A stretch of DNA of 64,000 nucleotides from Phaeosphaeria sp. MPI-PUGE-AT-0046c (Eukaryota > Ascomycota > Dothideomycetes > Pleosporales > Phaeosphaeriaceae): the NCBI GenBank assembly GCA_020747045.1, contig JAGTJN010000007.1:992001-1056000 (forward strand), read 5' to 3'. Shown one piece after another: positions 9,219 through 20,096 of this stretch; within the stretch, counting starts at the first letter, position 1; each line of letters begins with the position of its first letter. Below the pieces are notes generated by a model. It had not been told where the DNA came from. It did no database searches and saw nothing but the letters and a program-made list of their open reading frames with translations. A program made the translations under genes and the position numbers.

Positions 9219-10788
9219 CTACTCGACGATCTCCAGCTCGCCCTGTCTGTGCTTGGCAAAAGTATCCTTGTGTTCGTCCCAAAGTCGCATCAATTCCGTA
9301 ATGTACTTGTCGTGGACTCGGTTGATATGGTCATTATCGGGGTGCTTGTCTTGCACCACTCGAATGGGCCTTCCAACAACGATGTTGATAGGTCTTCGGT
9401 AGGGCATCATGCCGACGTCATAATTAAAGATGCCTCGAGCATGGAAAATGGGGACGGTGAAGCCCATGACCTTCTTGACCAATAGCTGGATCTTGTGTAC
9501 ATATGGATGCGAATCTGTGTCGAGTTGTTCGTAGATGTCGTTCTCGCCGAACGCGAGGACGGGCACGAGATCAGCACCAGTGCGGATGGCCATCTTGACG
9601 AATCCCTTGCGCCTGCGCAACACCAAGCGGATTTTTCCTGGATGCGAGTCGAGTGATTCGCGAGCACCGCCAACTACAATGGTGATGGCCCGGCCCATGC
9701 CCTCGCCGTTTTGACCCCCTTTAGAAAGAATGTTCTCACACGACTCTCTTGACACCGAGGCCATGCCTAGACGGAGAGCATATTCGCGGTAGATGGGGTA
9801 GCGAAAGTTGGAGTCGAGAGTAAGCAAGGCGTTGGTGATGCCTGGAAACAGTTGCGAGAAGCCCAGTGCTTCCGTCGCGAAGGCAGCAAATGCGCCATGG
9901 GATATGATACCGTGCGGGTGGTAGCCGAAGATGTACTTCCTAGTGGGCTCCAGCTCCTGCGATCGGTGGAGACGCGCGGGAAAATAGGACGCGAAGAGCG
10001 ACCAGATGGGCAGTCGTCGGAGGCGGTCGCTTCGGAAGGAGAGCTCCCCAGACGTGCCGGCATTGGAGAACAAGACGTAGACGGTGTAGGGGAGCAGTAT
10101 GGGCCACAGTAGTGGTATGCTACAGAGGAAGAAGAATATGGCGAGGCAGCCGGCGATGCTGAGCGTGTGCATGAGGACGGCGGCCGTCTGGAGGCGACGC
10201 TGGAGGGGCACGTTCATGGGCGCCCATCGCATCCTAGGGGCTGTCAGTGCCTGTGTAACTTTGATGTGTTATGGTGTTCACGTACTTGCTCGTGGCCCAT
10301 CCAGCGCCAGCCTGTCGTCCCGACTTGAGCTCCGAGTTGGCGGGCTTGACATCGAGTCTGCGGTCCTTCTCCAGCTCTTGCGGCGGCTTCACGCTGACGA
10401 GCGCTTCGCCATGGCCGTTGGAGTGCTTCTCAAAGACGTCAACGTCCATCTGCTCGCCGTGCTTGCGCCCAATGGACCCCATGGAGCTGCGCGAGCCCTT
10501 CCTACGGTGTCCCTTTGCCGTGGGACTTTTGGGCGACGCGTCCAGCCCTACACCTTCGAGGCTCTCTCCCGCGTCCTTGTTGGGTATCCTGATGCCGTTG
10601 GTCTTGACGTCGTCGGCCTTGTTCTTGATCGCCTGCTTTGTGTGCGCGACGGTGTCGTGGGTCCCAGGGGCGCCGTTGGCATGTGATGCTGGCTCGAGCG
10701 CTTCTTCGGCGGCATCAGCGTATGATTTCGGAGGCAGATTGAGCTCAGCGCGCTCTTCGGGAGCAGCGGGCTCGGGATTTAGCGACAT
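9219..10788 (-). CDS. Diacylglycerol O-acyltransferase, DGAT2 family
   Basis: Two exons, 10286-10788 and 9219-10233, are joined across a 52-nt intron (GTACGT donor, CTAG acceptor) to give 505 residues. DGAT2 enzymes catalyse the last step of triacylglycerol synthesis, acyl-CoA plus diacylglycerol, at the endoplasmic reticulum and lipid droplets. Diagnostic features are the hydrophobic hairpin (roughly residues 187-222), the catalytic YHPHG motif near residue 273, and the downstream blocks VVGGARESLDSHPG and RKGFVKMAIRTGADLVPVLAFGEND. The N-terminal 168 residues, encoded mostly by exon 1, are low in complexity, rich in Ala, Pro, Lys and Ser, and contain SPKSPTAKGHRRKGSRSS; they are an extension beyond the catalytic core and may be a regulatory or phosphorylated tail. 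The start is the first Met of a clean open exon. Confidence 0.92.
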
Positions 10789-11841
10789 GGCTGGCTGTAG
10801 AGAGAGACAGGCGCACGACGACGGTAGAGAGGACGGAAGACTGGGCTATTCACACATGGCGGATGGTTTTGTTGAGCAAGTGCATAGTGCGTGTTTGAAA
10901 GTTGCGCCTTCTTGATGACGTCGCTCGTGCCTGCCGCCGTTTCCGGAAGCCATCATCAGCGCGCGAATCACCATCATCTCAAGCGCGCACTGCCAAGCAC
11001 CTGGTTTGCTGAGAGGAATACAATGCTTTTAGCCCTGTGGAAACTTGTTCAAAGTAACCAACCTTTCTTCATAGCGGTTGATCCAATAATCATGACTGCT
11101 ACGATCAAGGTACATGGTCTATCTTGCACACTTCTGCCTCGAACTTTGCTTGCGCTTATGGCACCACCTTCCTTAAAATCACACGCATGCTGCAACATAC
11201 TCGACGACTCCAGGCTACTAAGTACGAGCGAATCAGGTTTCAATAGATCAAACATTCGGAAATCTTACGCAGCTAAATTACTAGTTGACAACACAAGGCT
11301 TTTCCTTGTTTCTCCATCGCTGTCTCGTCTTCGTCACCTGCGAGCATCTGAGAAATAATCTCCAGACATGTCCGCATCAAACAGCTCACCCCATGGCATC
11401 CCCAGAGGTGATGCCACGGTGCTTACGTACAATCGGGCGTTTTTTGACTCGACCTTGACCGAATGAAGCGTGATGCGTTTCGGCTGATCGACGCAGGAGT
11501 CGACGCGACCACGACACCAAGACCTTACAATCAACACAGTCGCTACAACTGCTTCTCGTCATTTATTTCTGCATCTACGGCCGTCCACGTTTTTCACTCC
11601 ATTCCGCTCCCACTTGTGAACCTTACAAGGCATTTCAAGGTTCATTCTTCGCATTTCGAGTCCTCGCGTTTAGCTGGTTAGGCTGAGGCTGAGCGGGTAA
11701 AGTTCAGCCCGACATTTATTGGCCCCCAAGGCGTATGGTCATTTAGTCAAGCAATAGCTTGCAACACGACGCGCGCGTTTGTAGTTCCTTCTTCTACAAC
11801 CACTTTCTCTCCTCAACGTGAAGAATAAGTTGGTGTACACC
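10789..11841. other. Intergenic stretch, about 1 kb, divergent promoters
   Basis: Separates the DGAT2 gene (minus) from the CorA-like gene (plus), so it should hold both promoters. Short open frames here have no protein-like composition. No repeat or RNA gene seen. Confidence 0.6.
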
Positions 11842-13787
11842 ATGTCCTCTTCATCGGAGCATCGTACACTCAAACCAGTAAAATCGTCTTCTGCTGGTAG
11901 GGGGTTTGCTACGTGGTCAGCTAGTGGTATACCAGTCGAAAACAATGAGCTTGAGGATGCAAGATCGTCGTATCAGAAGCTCAGAGATAATTATGAACAC
12001 ATTGGGGATGCCTACAAGCGAAGGCAAGATACCGCCAACAAGTGGGAGTTGAATGGCCCGTAAGTCAAACAATCAAACTTTTGTTCATCTCAAAACTCAA
12101 CGTGTATAGTGAAAGCCAGAAGATGCCGTACCTTACACATATAAAATCTCTAACCCCAACCTGGAAAACATTACGCTACCTCTCCGATTGGATGGAAGTT
12201 GGGACTACGCCACTACGGTGGAAGGAGATCCATGATACTCCAGAACAGACTCGCCGGATCAACAAAACCATGGTGACCTACATCGAGTATCTCTCAGCAG
12301 TAGCATCTAAGCCGCAGACAATTGATTCACCCACCGCGCTCAAGGAACTACTGCGACCAGCGCCTGCTGGGCAAAACAATGATCCATCTCTACAGCTCTT
12401 CATTGTCGAGGACCTTTCTCGGCAAGTCATTGAAACTCTTGGTTCCAGATTCGACATTGACCCCATGTTCTTTCGCGACCATGTCGACGACTATGTTTGG
12501 CACAATGTTCGCGATCCGTGGGCACAGCCGCCCAGTCTTCTTTCCAGCATGAAGCATCGACAATGGTTCCGTCTCCGCAACATGCGTGTCCGGTATTATG
12601 AGACACAGGAAGAGTTTGGGCAGGCCTGGGCTGCGACGAACAAATGGAACGTCCACCGTCGGCCTGAGGATGACAAGAATCGCTGGAAATTCGCAGACAA
12701 TGAAGACTCCGTCGTAGCCTTGATGCGCACGCGAACCACGGTGTGGATCGGTAAGGATAAAGAGCGTAACAACAGCACTGTTGGTATCGTCCTCGTTGAC
12801 CCCACTACCTCCCAGGGACGACCGCTCTGGTATGATCGCACCAATTGGCTTCCCACACCTAGCATGAATGACCCGCCAAAAGCCATAGGCAGCTTATCGG
12901 AGTCATGGTACAAAGACATCATCAACATGACACAAACATACCCGTGGTTTGAAGCCCCTAAAATCAAACAGAACAACCTCCAAGTTTTTACTAAGCCCGC
13001 TCTCTACACCATTTGCGCAGAATGGCTCGTTGTATGCGACTACACCAAAGCGCGCCTCAGCCAAATCGAGCGCGAACTCGAAATGCCGCGCCTCTTCCGC
13101 TCCAAAGGCGACGCAATTGATACGTCCCTAAAACGACTACATACCTGGCGCCGCCAAATCCCAATCTTCAAAGAAATGGTCAAAGACACGCTTGAGCACG
13201 CACTTCCCACAGCAGCACGGCTAGCCCCTTTACCCACAGCAACGAACTTCACAATGCCCATCTCGCCCGTCTCCACATTCAGCAACCGCTCTCTCATCAC
13301 CGACACCTCCGTCGTTTTGCAAGATGACTTGTCAGGCTACGAGGACATCACTCCTGACCTCCTCTCCCTCCTCACCACCATCGAGACCCTCCAAACCCGC
13401 GTCGACCGCCTCACTGACATCGTCACGTCCGAAATCAATATCGAAGACTCACGGCGCGGCTTGAAGGAAAACCACAACATGGCGCGCCTCACCTGGTTGG
13501 CCACGATTTTCATTCCTTTCTCGTTCATCAGCAGCTTTTACAGTATGAATGAGGATATTGCGAGCATGAAAAATACGTATGGTTGGTTCTTTATTACAGC
13601 GGTACCGTTTACCTTGGTGGTGATGGCGATTGGGTGGAGGGTTGGACGGGATAGTTGGATGCCGGGTGGGGATGGGGGACATGGGGGCATTTTCAAGGGG
13701 AAGGATGTCAAGGTGAAGCAGGAGCCGGGGACGGAGGAGGAGGAAGGGGTATGGAAGAATAGCTTCAGAAAATCTCGAAACGGATAG
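11842..13787 (+). CDS. CorA-like Mg2+ transporter domain protein
   Basis: Two exons, 11842-12059 and 12110-13787, with a 50-nt intron (GTAAGT..TAG), give 631 residues. A Met eight codons upstream (11818) is an alternative start. The long N-terminal domain is soluble. A helical region around LLSLLTTIETLQTRVDRLTDIVTSEIN leads into two closely spaced membrane helices at the C terminus (LTWLATIFIPFSFISSFYSM and GWFFITAVPFTLVVMAIGW), the layout of the CorA/Mrs2 channel superfamily. The loop between them reads YSMNEDI where canonical Mg2+ channels have GMN, so ion selectivity or even transport activity is uncertain. Filamentous fungi carry many such CorA-like proteins of unknown role. A Gly-rich tail follows the last helix and is encoded by a G-run cluster. 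Membrane location is likely plasma or organelle membrane. Confidence 0.8.
13664..13687 (+). other. Canonical G-quadruplex motif in coding strand
   Basis: Four G runs of 3, 4, 5 and 5 bases are separated by loops of 1, 2 and 4 bases, meeting the usual G3+N1-7 pattern, with a further GGGG at 13697-13700. The run encodes a PGGDGGHGG-type tail of the CorA-like protein. Confidence 0.6.
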
Positions 13788-13846
13788 ACATACGTATTGC
13801 TTAATTTTTCAAGGCTATTTTAGTATGCAAGCCGTCGCGCAGCACT

Positions 13847-15594
13847 CTACAATGTATATCTGAAGTTTGGATGGCGGTGACCGAGATTTCCCTCAAATTC
13901 ATCTACGAGCCGATGGTCGCGCTCTCCGTTGTCTCGCTTCTTGTTTTCCCACTGCAGATAGAGGACTTGTCCAGTGGCGAGAATTACAGTAATAACGAGC
14001 GCACCTAGACCTAGACAGGAAGCATGCAGTCAGTCAAAGCCTTATTACAAATGGCTGCGCGCTGATACTTACTAACGGCATGACCCAGGATATATTTTGG
14101 TGCATCTCGCTGCAGATAGATGAACGTGCCGATGAACGCAGAGCAGTTCGCAATCGAGATGACGACGCCGACGGCCACTGCGCGAGCGTAGTGCGGTGCA
14201 ACGTTGTTCGAGATCCAACCCTGTAAATATTCAGCAAATATCCATCGCGCTACAAGGATATACAGACCATGATCATTGGCGAGCCCTGGAAGACACCAAT
14301 CGCCACCAAAAAAGTCCCGGCATATCGTACCGCGTTGGTCTTCGCTACAAGTAACATGATATAGCCACAGATGCCCAGTATTGAGCCGCCGATGATGAAG
14401 TAGCCGCGGTTCTTGACTTTGTCAGAGAAATAAGCGGTTATAAGGACGGTGAGGAAGGCAGCCATGTTTGGTGGGACGGTGAAGAGCTGTGCTGTGGTTG
14501 ATGTATAGCCCATGCCGGAGATGATGGACGGGAGGAAGAGGGTGAAGCTCTGTGACAATGTCAACGACCGTTTCCCGTGGACTTGAAGTGGTCTTACGTA
14601 GAGCGGTACGAGAAGAAAGAACCATATGAAGGAGCAAAAGTATGTCTGCGGTGCCAGAAGTGCCGTCTTAGCCAGGTGCCAGCTGAACTTCTCCTCTTCG
14701 ACAGCGGTGGTGGTCGTCGCGCCACCGGCATCGATTCTCATGCGCAGAAGTGCCCATTCCTTCTCTTCGTCTGTTAGAAATCCAGCTGCTGCGGGTGTAT
14801 CTGCGCAAAGTCAGTGCTCCTCACTTGCAGTCAGTGAACCAGCAATGTACCTGGCATAAAAAAGAAGCAAATGATCCCAAACACCACAGTCATCGCTCCC
14901 TCAACTACCCAATACGTTAGCCCAAAGTACGCCTGACAAGTACCTTATCTAGGAACTCACTGAAGAATATCCACGGCCACCTCTTATATCCACCAACCTC
15001 GATCTTCGCCAGCCCACTTGCCAGCAAACCTCCAAACGCTCCACTCAGTGGCGCCGCGCAGTAAAACAGCCCATTCCGCAACATCATGGCATGTCTCCTG
15101 TAAAACATTGCCAGATAGATGATCACGCCGCCCAAAATGCCTCCTTCGAACAGTCCCAAGAAAAGCCTACACGCAATCAACCCTGCGAAATTACTGACGA
15201 AGCCCATGCAAAAACAAACCACTCCCCACGCCGTGATCAAGCTCGGCAGATAGATGCCTGCGCGGAACTTCTTGACGAGCAAGTTGGAGGGCACGTCGAC
15301 AAGGATATACGGAATGTAAAAGACGAGTAGAGCGACATTGAAGGATGTGCCTGTCGCGATGCCCAGATCGGTAGAGAGGCCTGCGATGCGCGCATTGCCA
15401 ATGTTGGAGCGGTCAATGAAGGAGAAGAGCCAGATGCCAAAGAGCCAGGGGAGGATGTGCAGGTCGAATTTGCGATTGACGCGCGCGTCGAGGACGGGGT
15501 CTTCGATGAAGTTGGCTAGATCATGGGTGCCTGCGCGTTCGAGCTTGATGGCAAGGTCTGCGTCGAGAGGCTTTTCGTCGTGTAGGGTAGACAT
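13847..15594 (-). CDS. MFS transporter, anion:cation symporter (allantoate permease/TNA1) family
   Basis: Six exons were assembled on the minus strand: 14961-15594, 14851-14904, 14598-14800, 14268-14549, 14073-14220 and 13847-14010, with introns of 56, 50, 48, 47 and 62 nt. Every junction keeps frame and restores family sequence; for example exon 2 completes FIEGAMTVVFGIICFFFMP. The one weak splice signal is the fourth donor, GTCTGT. The protein has 494 residues and about 12 membrane helices. FIDRSNIGNARIAGL after the first helix and the tail LQWENKKRDNGERDHRL mark the ACS branch of MFS transporters, which import organic anions such as allantoate, nicotinate, pantothenate or biotin precursors by proton symport at the plasma membrane. 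The substrate is unknown. It lies tail-to-tail with the CorA-like gene, only 59 bases apart. Confidence 0.88.
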
Positions 15595-16424
15595 GGTCGC
15601 GACGGTAGTTGGGGTGTGAACAGAATAGAGGACGGAGGGGAGACGAGTACTACTTGAAAGTAGGAGAATGGTTCGATACCAGGATCGTTCCCCCACATCA
15701 TGGTCGGATAAGCAATACGGACACCCGTGTGTCGGCTACATGGCGTAGAGAACTTGGTGTCATGACGAGATGTGCTTCCCCACGCGCGGAGAAGAATCCC
15801 AGTACAATGCGGGGAAGCTTGCGAGGTTGTTAGTCAGTTTCCTAAGGCCTTGGCTGGGGCGAGTCTCGGGTAAATGTACAAGACGATCGCTGGATTTTGG
15901 TATGTTTAGTGTGAAATTTGAACATCGTTACACAAGCGGTCATTGTGTGTGTGATTACTGGGGAGTGTATGTGCGATTCGATATGCGGAACATCATGTTT
16001 ACGATTGTCAGATCAGATTCGTGCAATGGCATCGCAATTGAATTTTATTAGCGAAACAATTCTTAGCTCCACCCCGGTATCAGATTACCAGCGCGCTATG
16101 GACGGCATATTGAGTCTTATACCTACAAGACTGAAGCCAAGGGTGGGGCCAAGGCGAGCCACTTTGTCGATCGCAAGTCCGAGTGATGGATCACAGCGAC
16201 GTGACCGATTACCAGACATTCAATTGAGGCATTATTGGCTTCTAAGGCTTCCAATATTTCTTGGTGGCTCAATTTTTGTTATTCGGAAGATAATGCCACA
16301 ACGTTGGCGATTAACTATTAATGGCCAATCGGCAACATGAGCTACCTTTAAGAGTCGCCAGTCCGATTAGTCGCTGTAGGACTGGCCTTTGGGACATGAT
16401 GTCATGTATTTGGCATTTCGATTT
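15595..16424. other. Intergenic stretch, 0.8 kb
   Basis: Promoter side of the ACS-type transporter gene and 3' flank of the next MFS gene, both on the minus strand. No gene or repeat seen. Confidence 0.6.
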
Positions 16425-17888
16425 TCAACATCTTACCCACACCTTCCACCCAAATTTCAGACACCTTGCAGTTGCGACCATTATTGTCCCAGCAACAGTA
16501 CTTGAGCTCGCCCAAGCTATTGGGATCTTATAATTGCCATCCGCTGCAATCAACAAGGCACCGCTGATCGGTCCACCCACAAGCGCTGCTCCACCAATAG
16601 TGCAAAACGCCATACCTAATCGCGTTCCCGTCTTAGTGATGTCTGGCGAGTATGTAGCCACGGCCGGTGTGAAGAGTGATTGGAAAGCAGCTCCAACTAA
16701 GCCATAACAAACCGTCCAAGCATAGTACGCTGGTACGCTGTCAACTGCAAGCCATGACCAAAGCACAATGACATTGCAAAGCAGACAGAGGATCAGAACG
16801 TTTAGTACACCTAGGTAACGATCCGCGATCCAACCTGGCAGGATTCTGGCGGGCAAGCCGACGCCGTTGACAATGATGACGAGATTCAGTGATGTTGTGT
16901 ATGGCATATCGAGCGTATCACGCGCAAATGAGGCAACCTGGTAGATGTCAGCAAACACATCCGTCTTGTGGGATGTTGATTACCGGGACCAACATACGTA
17001 GTAAAAGACGCAGTAAACAGGAGGCATTAAAAAACATATACCCAGCACATGCAGACAATACGGCAAGTCTCTTAGTGCGTCCATGTCGATAATATTTCCT
17101 GCCTTGCGTGGTGGCAGTCGAGGCTTCATGAAAGCAAAAGCTACCAGAAGGCATACCACATTTATGAAGCCAAGGACCCTCACAGTCCAACCAAATCCTA
17201 CCTTACCAAGCAGTTGGCGCACAACAAGAGGATAAACGACGCCACCGATGGAGTTGCCTGTTGTTACGATGCCAATGGCAATGCCGCGATGCTTCGCAAA
17301 GTATGTAGAGCACACTCCCATCATGGGAAGGAAGAATATGCCGCCGCCGATTCCAGTGCATACACCTTGAGTAAGCAGTAACTGCCAGTAATTGCTCGAT
17401 CCGCTCATTGCGAATATACCGAGAAGTTGCACGGCAATACCCAATGCAACGGTAGGCCTGAACCATCCATAATCGAGCGCGCGACCACTGAACACGCCGA
17501 CGATGAATAAGAGACCAGCCTGTATGCTTCCTATCCATGAAATAGTCGACGCAGATTGCGGTAGGATCGTTTCATAGTAAGGCTGAAAAGCCCCAAACGA
17601 ATTAACAAATCCCCATGAATTTGTGATAGCTAACCAAGCACATGCGATCTGGGTCCAGGCGACAAGTCCACCATCAGGAGGTGGACCAGGGTCTTTGATA
17701 GAGCGAGTGGTGATCCGACTTGCGATCCTTTCGAGCGCGTTGGATGGCTTGGACTTGTTGTCAGAAAGTGGCTCCTGATTATCCTGTGACGGAACTATTG
17801 ATTCTTCCCCACGGGCTATCGATACTTCTGACTTATTCCCGGCGGATTCGATGTCTGCCAATTCTTCGGCGGATCTTCTCGTATCCAT
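16425..17888 (-). CDS. MFS transporter, monocarboxylate (MCT/Mch) type
   Basis: Two exons, 16998-17888 and 16425-16937, are joined across a 60-nt intron (GTATGT..CAG, phase 0) to give 467 residues. The N-terminal 65 or so residues are hydrophilic and cytosolic. PPDGGLVAWTQIACAW then matches the conserved motif at the start of helix 1 in monocarboxylate transporters ([D/E]G[G/S]xxxW), and WGFVNSFGAFQPYYE is the familiar continuation. The two halves hold about six helices each. Animal members carry lactate or pyruvate, but fungal Mch-like proteins often have other or unknown substrates, including riboflavin for Mch5; the sequence does not decide. It is in tandem with, but only distantly related to, the ACS transporter downstream. 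Location is probably the plasma membrane. Confidence 0.86.
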
Positions 17889-18674
17889 TTCGATCGAGTT
17901 TGGGAGGATTTTGACCTCGGAGACTTAGAGGAGTTGGTGGAGTATAACCATGAAATTGATTCTCGAACGACAGCTTTAAGTGCGAAGTTTTGTCTTGACT
18001 CATTGGAAATCGGGTTGAGGAAGTTCACATCCGACGCGCGAATCAGACCGGGAATTGGACTTGGCGCGGATCTGGGATACCGAAAATTTTGTGGTGACGT
18101 AGTGCGGGACAAGAGTAAGCTGTATAGAGCTGCAATGGAACACTAGAGGGACACATTTCTAATGACTGTTGAGATCTGAGGGGTAACGGGGCGAAAGGTG
18201 GACTGGGCAATGGAAATAAGCGGGAATTATTTTGGGTGAAGGTTGAGCTTATCCAGCCTAACGAATGAACGATTGGCGCTGGGAAAGTCTGCCGGAGATG
18301 GCCGAAATGGGAAAGCCGGGCTGTACAGTATTGTTATGTCGCACAACTGGTGACTAGCATTCTGGTCTTGCAAAGAGCGACCCTATAGTGCAGTCCGCGA
18401 GCCTCAGACTACAGCGGCGTAATGCTTCAACGGGGGAGGAAAGGCAGCTGCTTCAGTTTCGCGAGTAGACATGGAGGCCTTGAAATGGAGCACATCAGTC
18501 ATCCAGTTATCCTGGTCGATGCAGGACATCATGTGTGTCAGTTGAGCGAGCTGATCAGCCCTGGAAGACAGTTAGTGTGCCGGCTTGACTTTGGTAGAGT
18601 AAGAGTCACGGACACACCAAGCCATGAAAAGGACAAGACACAGATGTGAATGAAGAAAAGGCCATGGGGCGGCA
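17889..18674. other. Intergenic stretch, 0.8 kb
   Basis: Promoter region of the MCT-type transporter (minus strand) and 3' flank of the F-box gene (minus strand). No convincing gene or repeat. Confidence 0.6.
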
Positions 18675-19674
18675 TTACCTATTAGCTAGGCGCTGGACAA
18701 GCTCAAGATCACGCTCGTGAGAGCCTGCAATGGTAAATACCCAGCGTCCCTCTGATTTCCGCCACCAACGATTGGGAAGATAGGCTTCGCTGCGAGAGGT
18801 TAGCAGGGAGGCTGAACGGGAAAGGTATTCTAGGGCGGTCGTACAGCATATAGTACTCGTCTCTGTGAAATGGGAATTCCAAACTTGGGGGACCATGTTT
18901 GGAGAGAAACGCATCTGTCCCAGAAGCCGCGTCTTCAACAGTCATGGCCACGTGTGTCCTCTTATTGCCTTTGTTTTTAGCATGTCGCTTGATGGAACGG
19001 ACGGTGCTGTTGAGATGAAGCTCTAGGATGCGCGCGTGCCACAAGGGGTCGTCTACTGCCCTTCGAGTGATGCGAGCATTTCGAGCAATGAGTTCATTGT
19101 TCCATTCGGGCGCCTGTCCACGCGGTATCATTGGAATGGGATCGCCTGTATCAAGATTTCGCTGCCAGTGCGCAAAGTCCAGCACCAAGCCCAGGTTGTT
19201 CCATGTGAGGATGCATGTGAGACAGGTGCACAGTTGTGTAGCATCGGGATTCTGTATGTGTTGGTAGGGCCGTTTGTGTATGCCGAGCTGCTTCTGGCGA
19301 TCGTCATTGCTGAGAATTGGGCGCAACGCAGGGCGGACGTCGGATAGCAGCACAGGCGTGGGTAGGCATTGCGCGAGGATCGTGTAGCGACTGGCGATGA
19401 TGGCGTCGCCGATGACGCGCGAGTTTGCCCTGACGAGGTTGAGGAAGCGCCGGTTCACGAAGCTGAAGCGGAACACATCGTGTGGCTCAGTATATTTGAG
19501 GCATTCGAGCAGGAGCTCGGTGGGGAGCTTGCTGAGGTTGACAACAGCGTCGCGTTTCTTGTCGCGCGTCACCTTCTGCCGCAATTTACGGTCTGTGCGC
19601 TTGTTGTGCAGAGTGAGGGCGGCGGTGGTGTCCTCAAGAGGGGTCTCGTCGTCGTCGCTGACATATCGCGGCAT
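18675..19674 (-). CDS. F-box domain protein
   Basis: Two exons, 18845-19674 and 18675-18789, with a 55-nt intron (GTACGA donor, gctaac branch, CGCAG acceptor) give 314 residues. The splice replaces a read-through tail with EAYLPNRWWRKSEGRW, which continues the fold more plausibly. An F-box is visible at about residues 45-90: VVNLSKLPTELLLECLKY followed by DVFRFSFVNRRFLNLV, with the Leu-Pro and downstream hydrophobic positions that bind Skp1. F-box proteins are the substrate-choosing subunits of SCF ubiquitin ligases. No WD40 or LRR repeats follow, so the C-terminal 220 residues are an unclassified recognition region; they include a CxxC (LCTCLTC). Its target is unknown. The 5' end is head-to-head with the AsaB-like gene. 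Confidence 0.72.
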
Positions 19675-20096
19675 TTTGTCTCATGATGATGTGGACCGTG
19701 AATAACATCAAGGTTACAAAGAAGTGCGGCGAGCATGACGCCAGTCTCGGGCGGGGCAAGCAGCAGCCAATAGGAGCCTTTCACTGTCCGCGGCAATCCC
19801 TTACTGATGACAATAGCCTGCGAGCGGTGCTCAGCTCAGCAATCAGATAACTGTGCGCTCCCCTGCCATCATGTGACGTAGGATTACATTTCACCGCTGA
19901 CTACGCTGATCGTTTGTACGACAACAAAGCGGAACTCCTCCGTTATGAAACACAGAACCAAATACAAACCAGGCTGAGGGCAACCGCTCACTGCACCATC
20001 GCTCATCTACTCAATCTTAGACCAATTGCATGCGACCTTGCCAGCCACAACCGCTGCACACCTAGACCCCCAGAGCAATATCAAATACGCGCAACC
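19675..20096. promoter_or_regulatory. Divergent promoter region, F-box / AsaB-like genes
   Basis: About 420 bases separate the start codons of two divergent genes. If the shorter AsaB-like start at 20385 is the real one, the region extends to 20384. No clear TATA box seen. Confidence 0.45.

Noticed and set aside
10271..10915. Plus-strand frames of about 200 codons over DGAT2 exon 1
   Set aside because: Shadow of the low-complexity N-terminal extension; frame ignores the intron.
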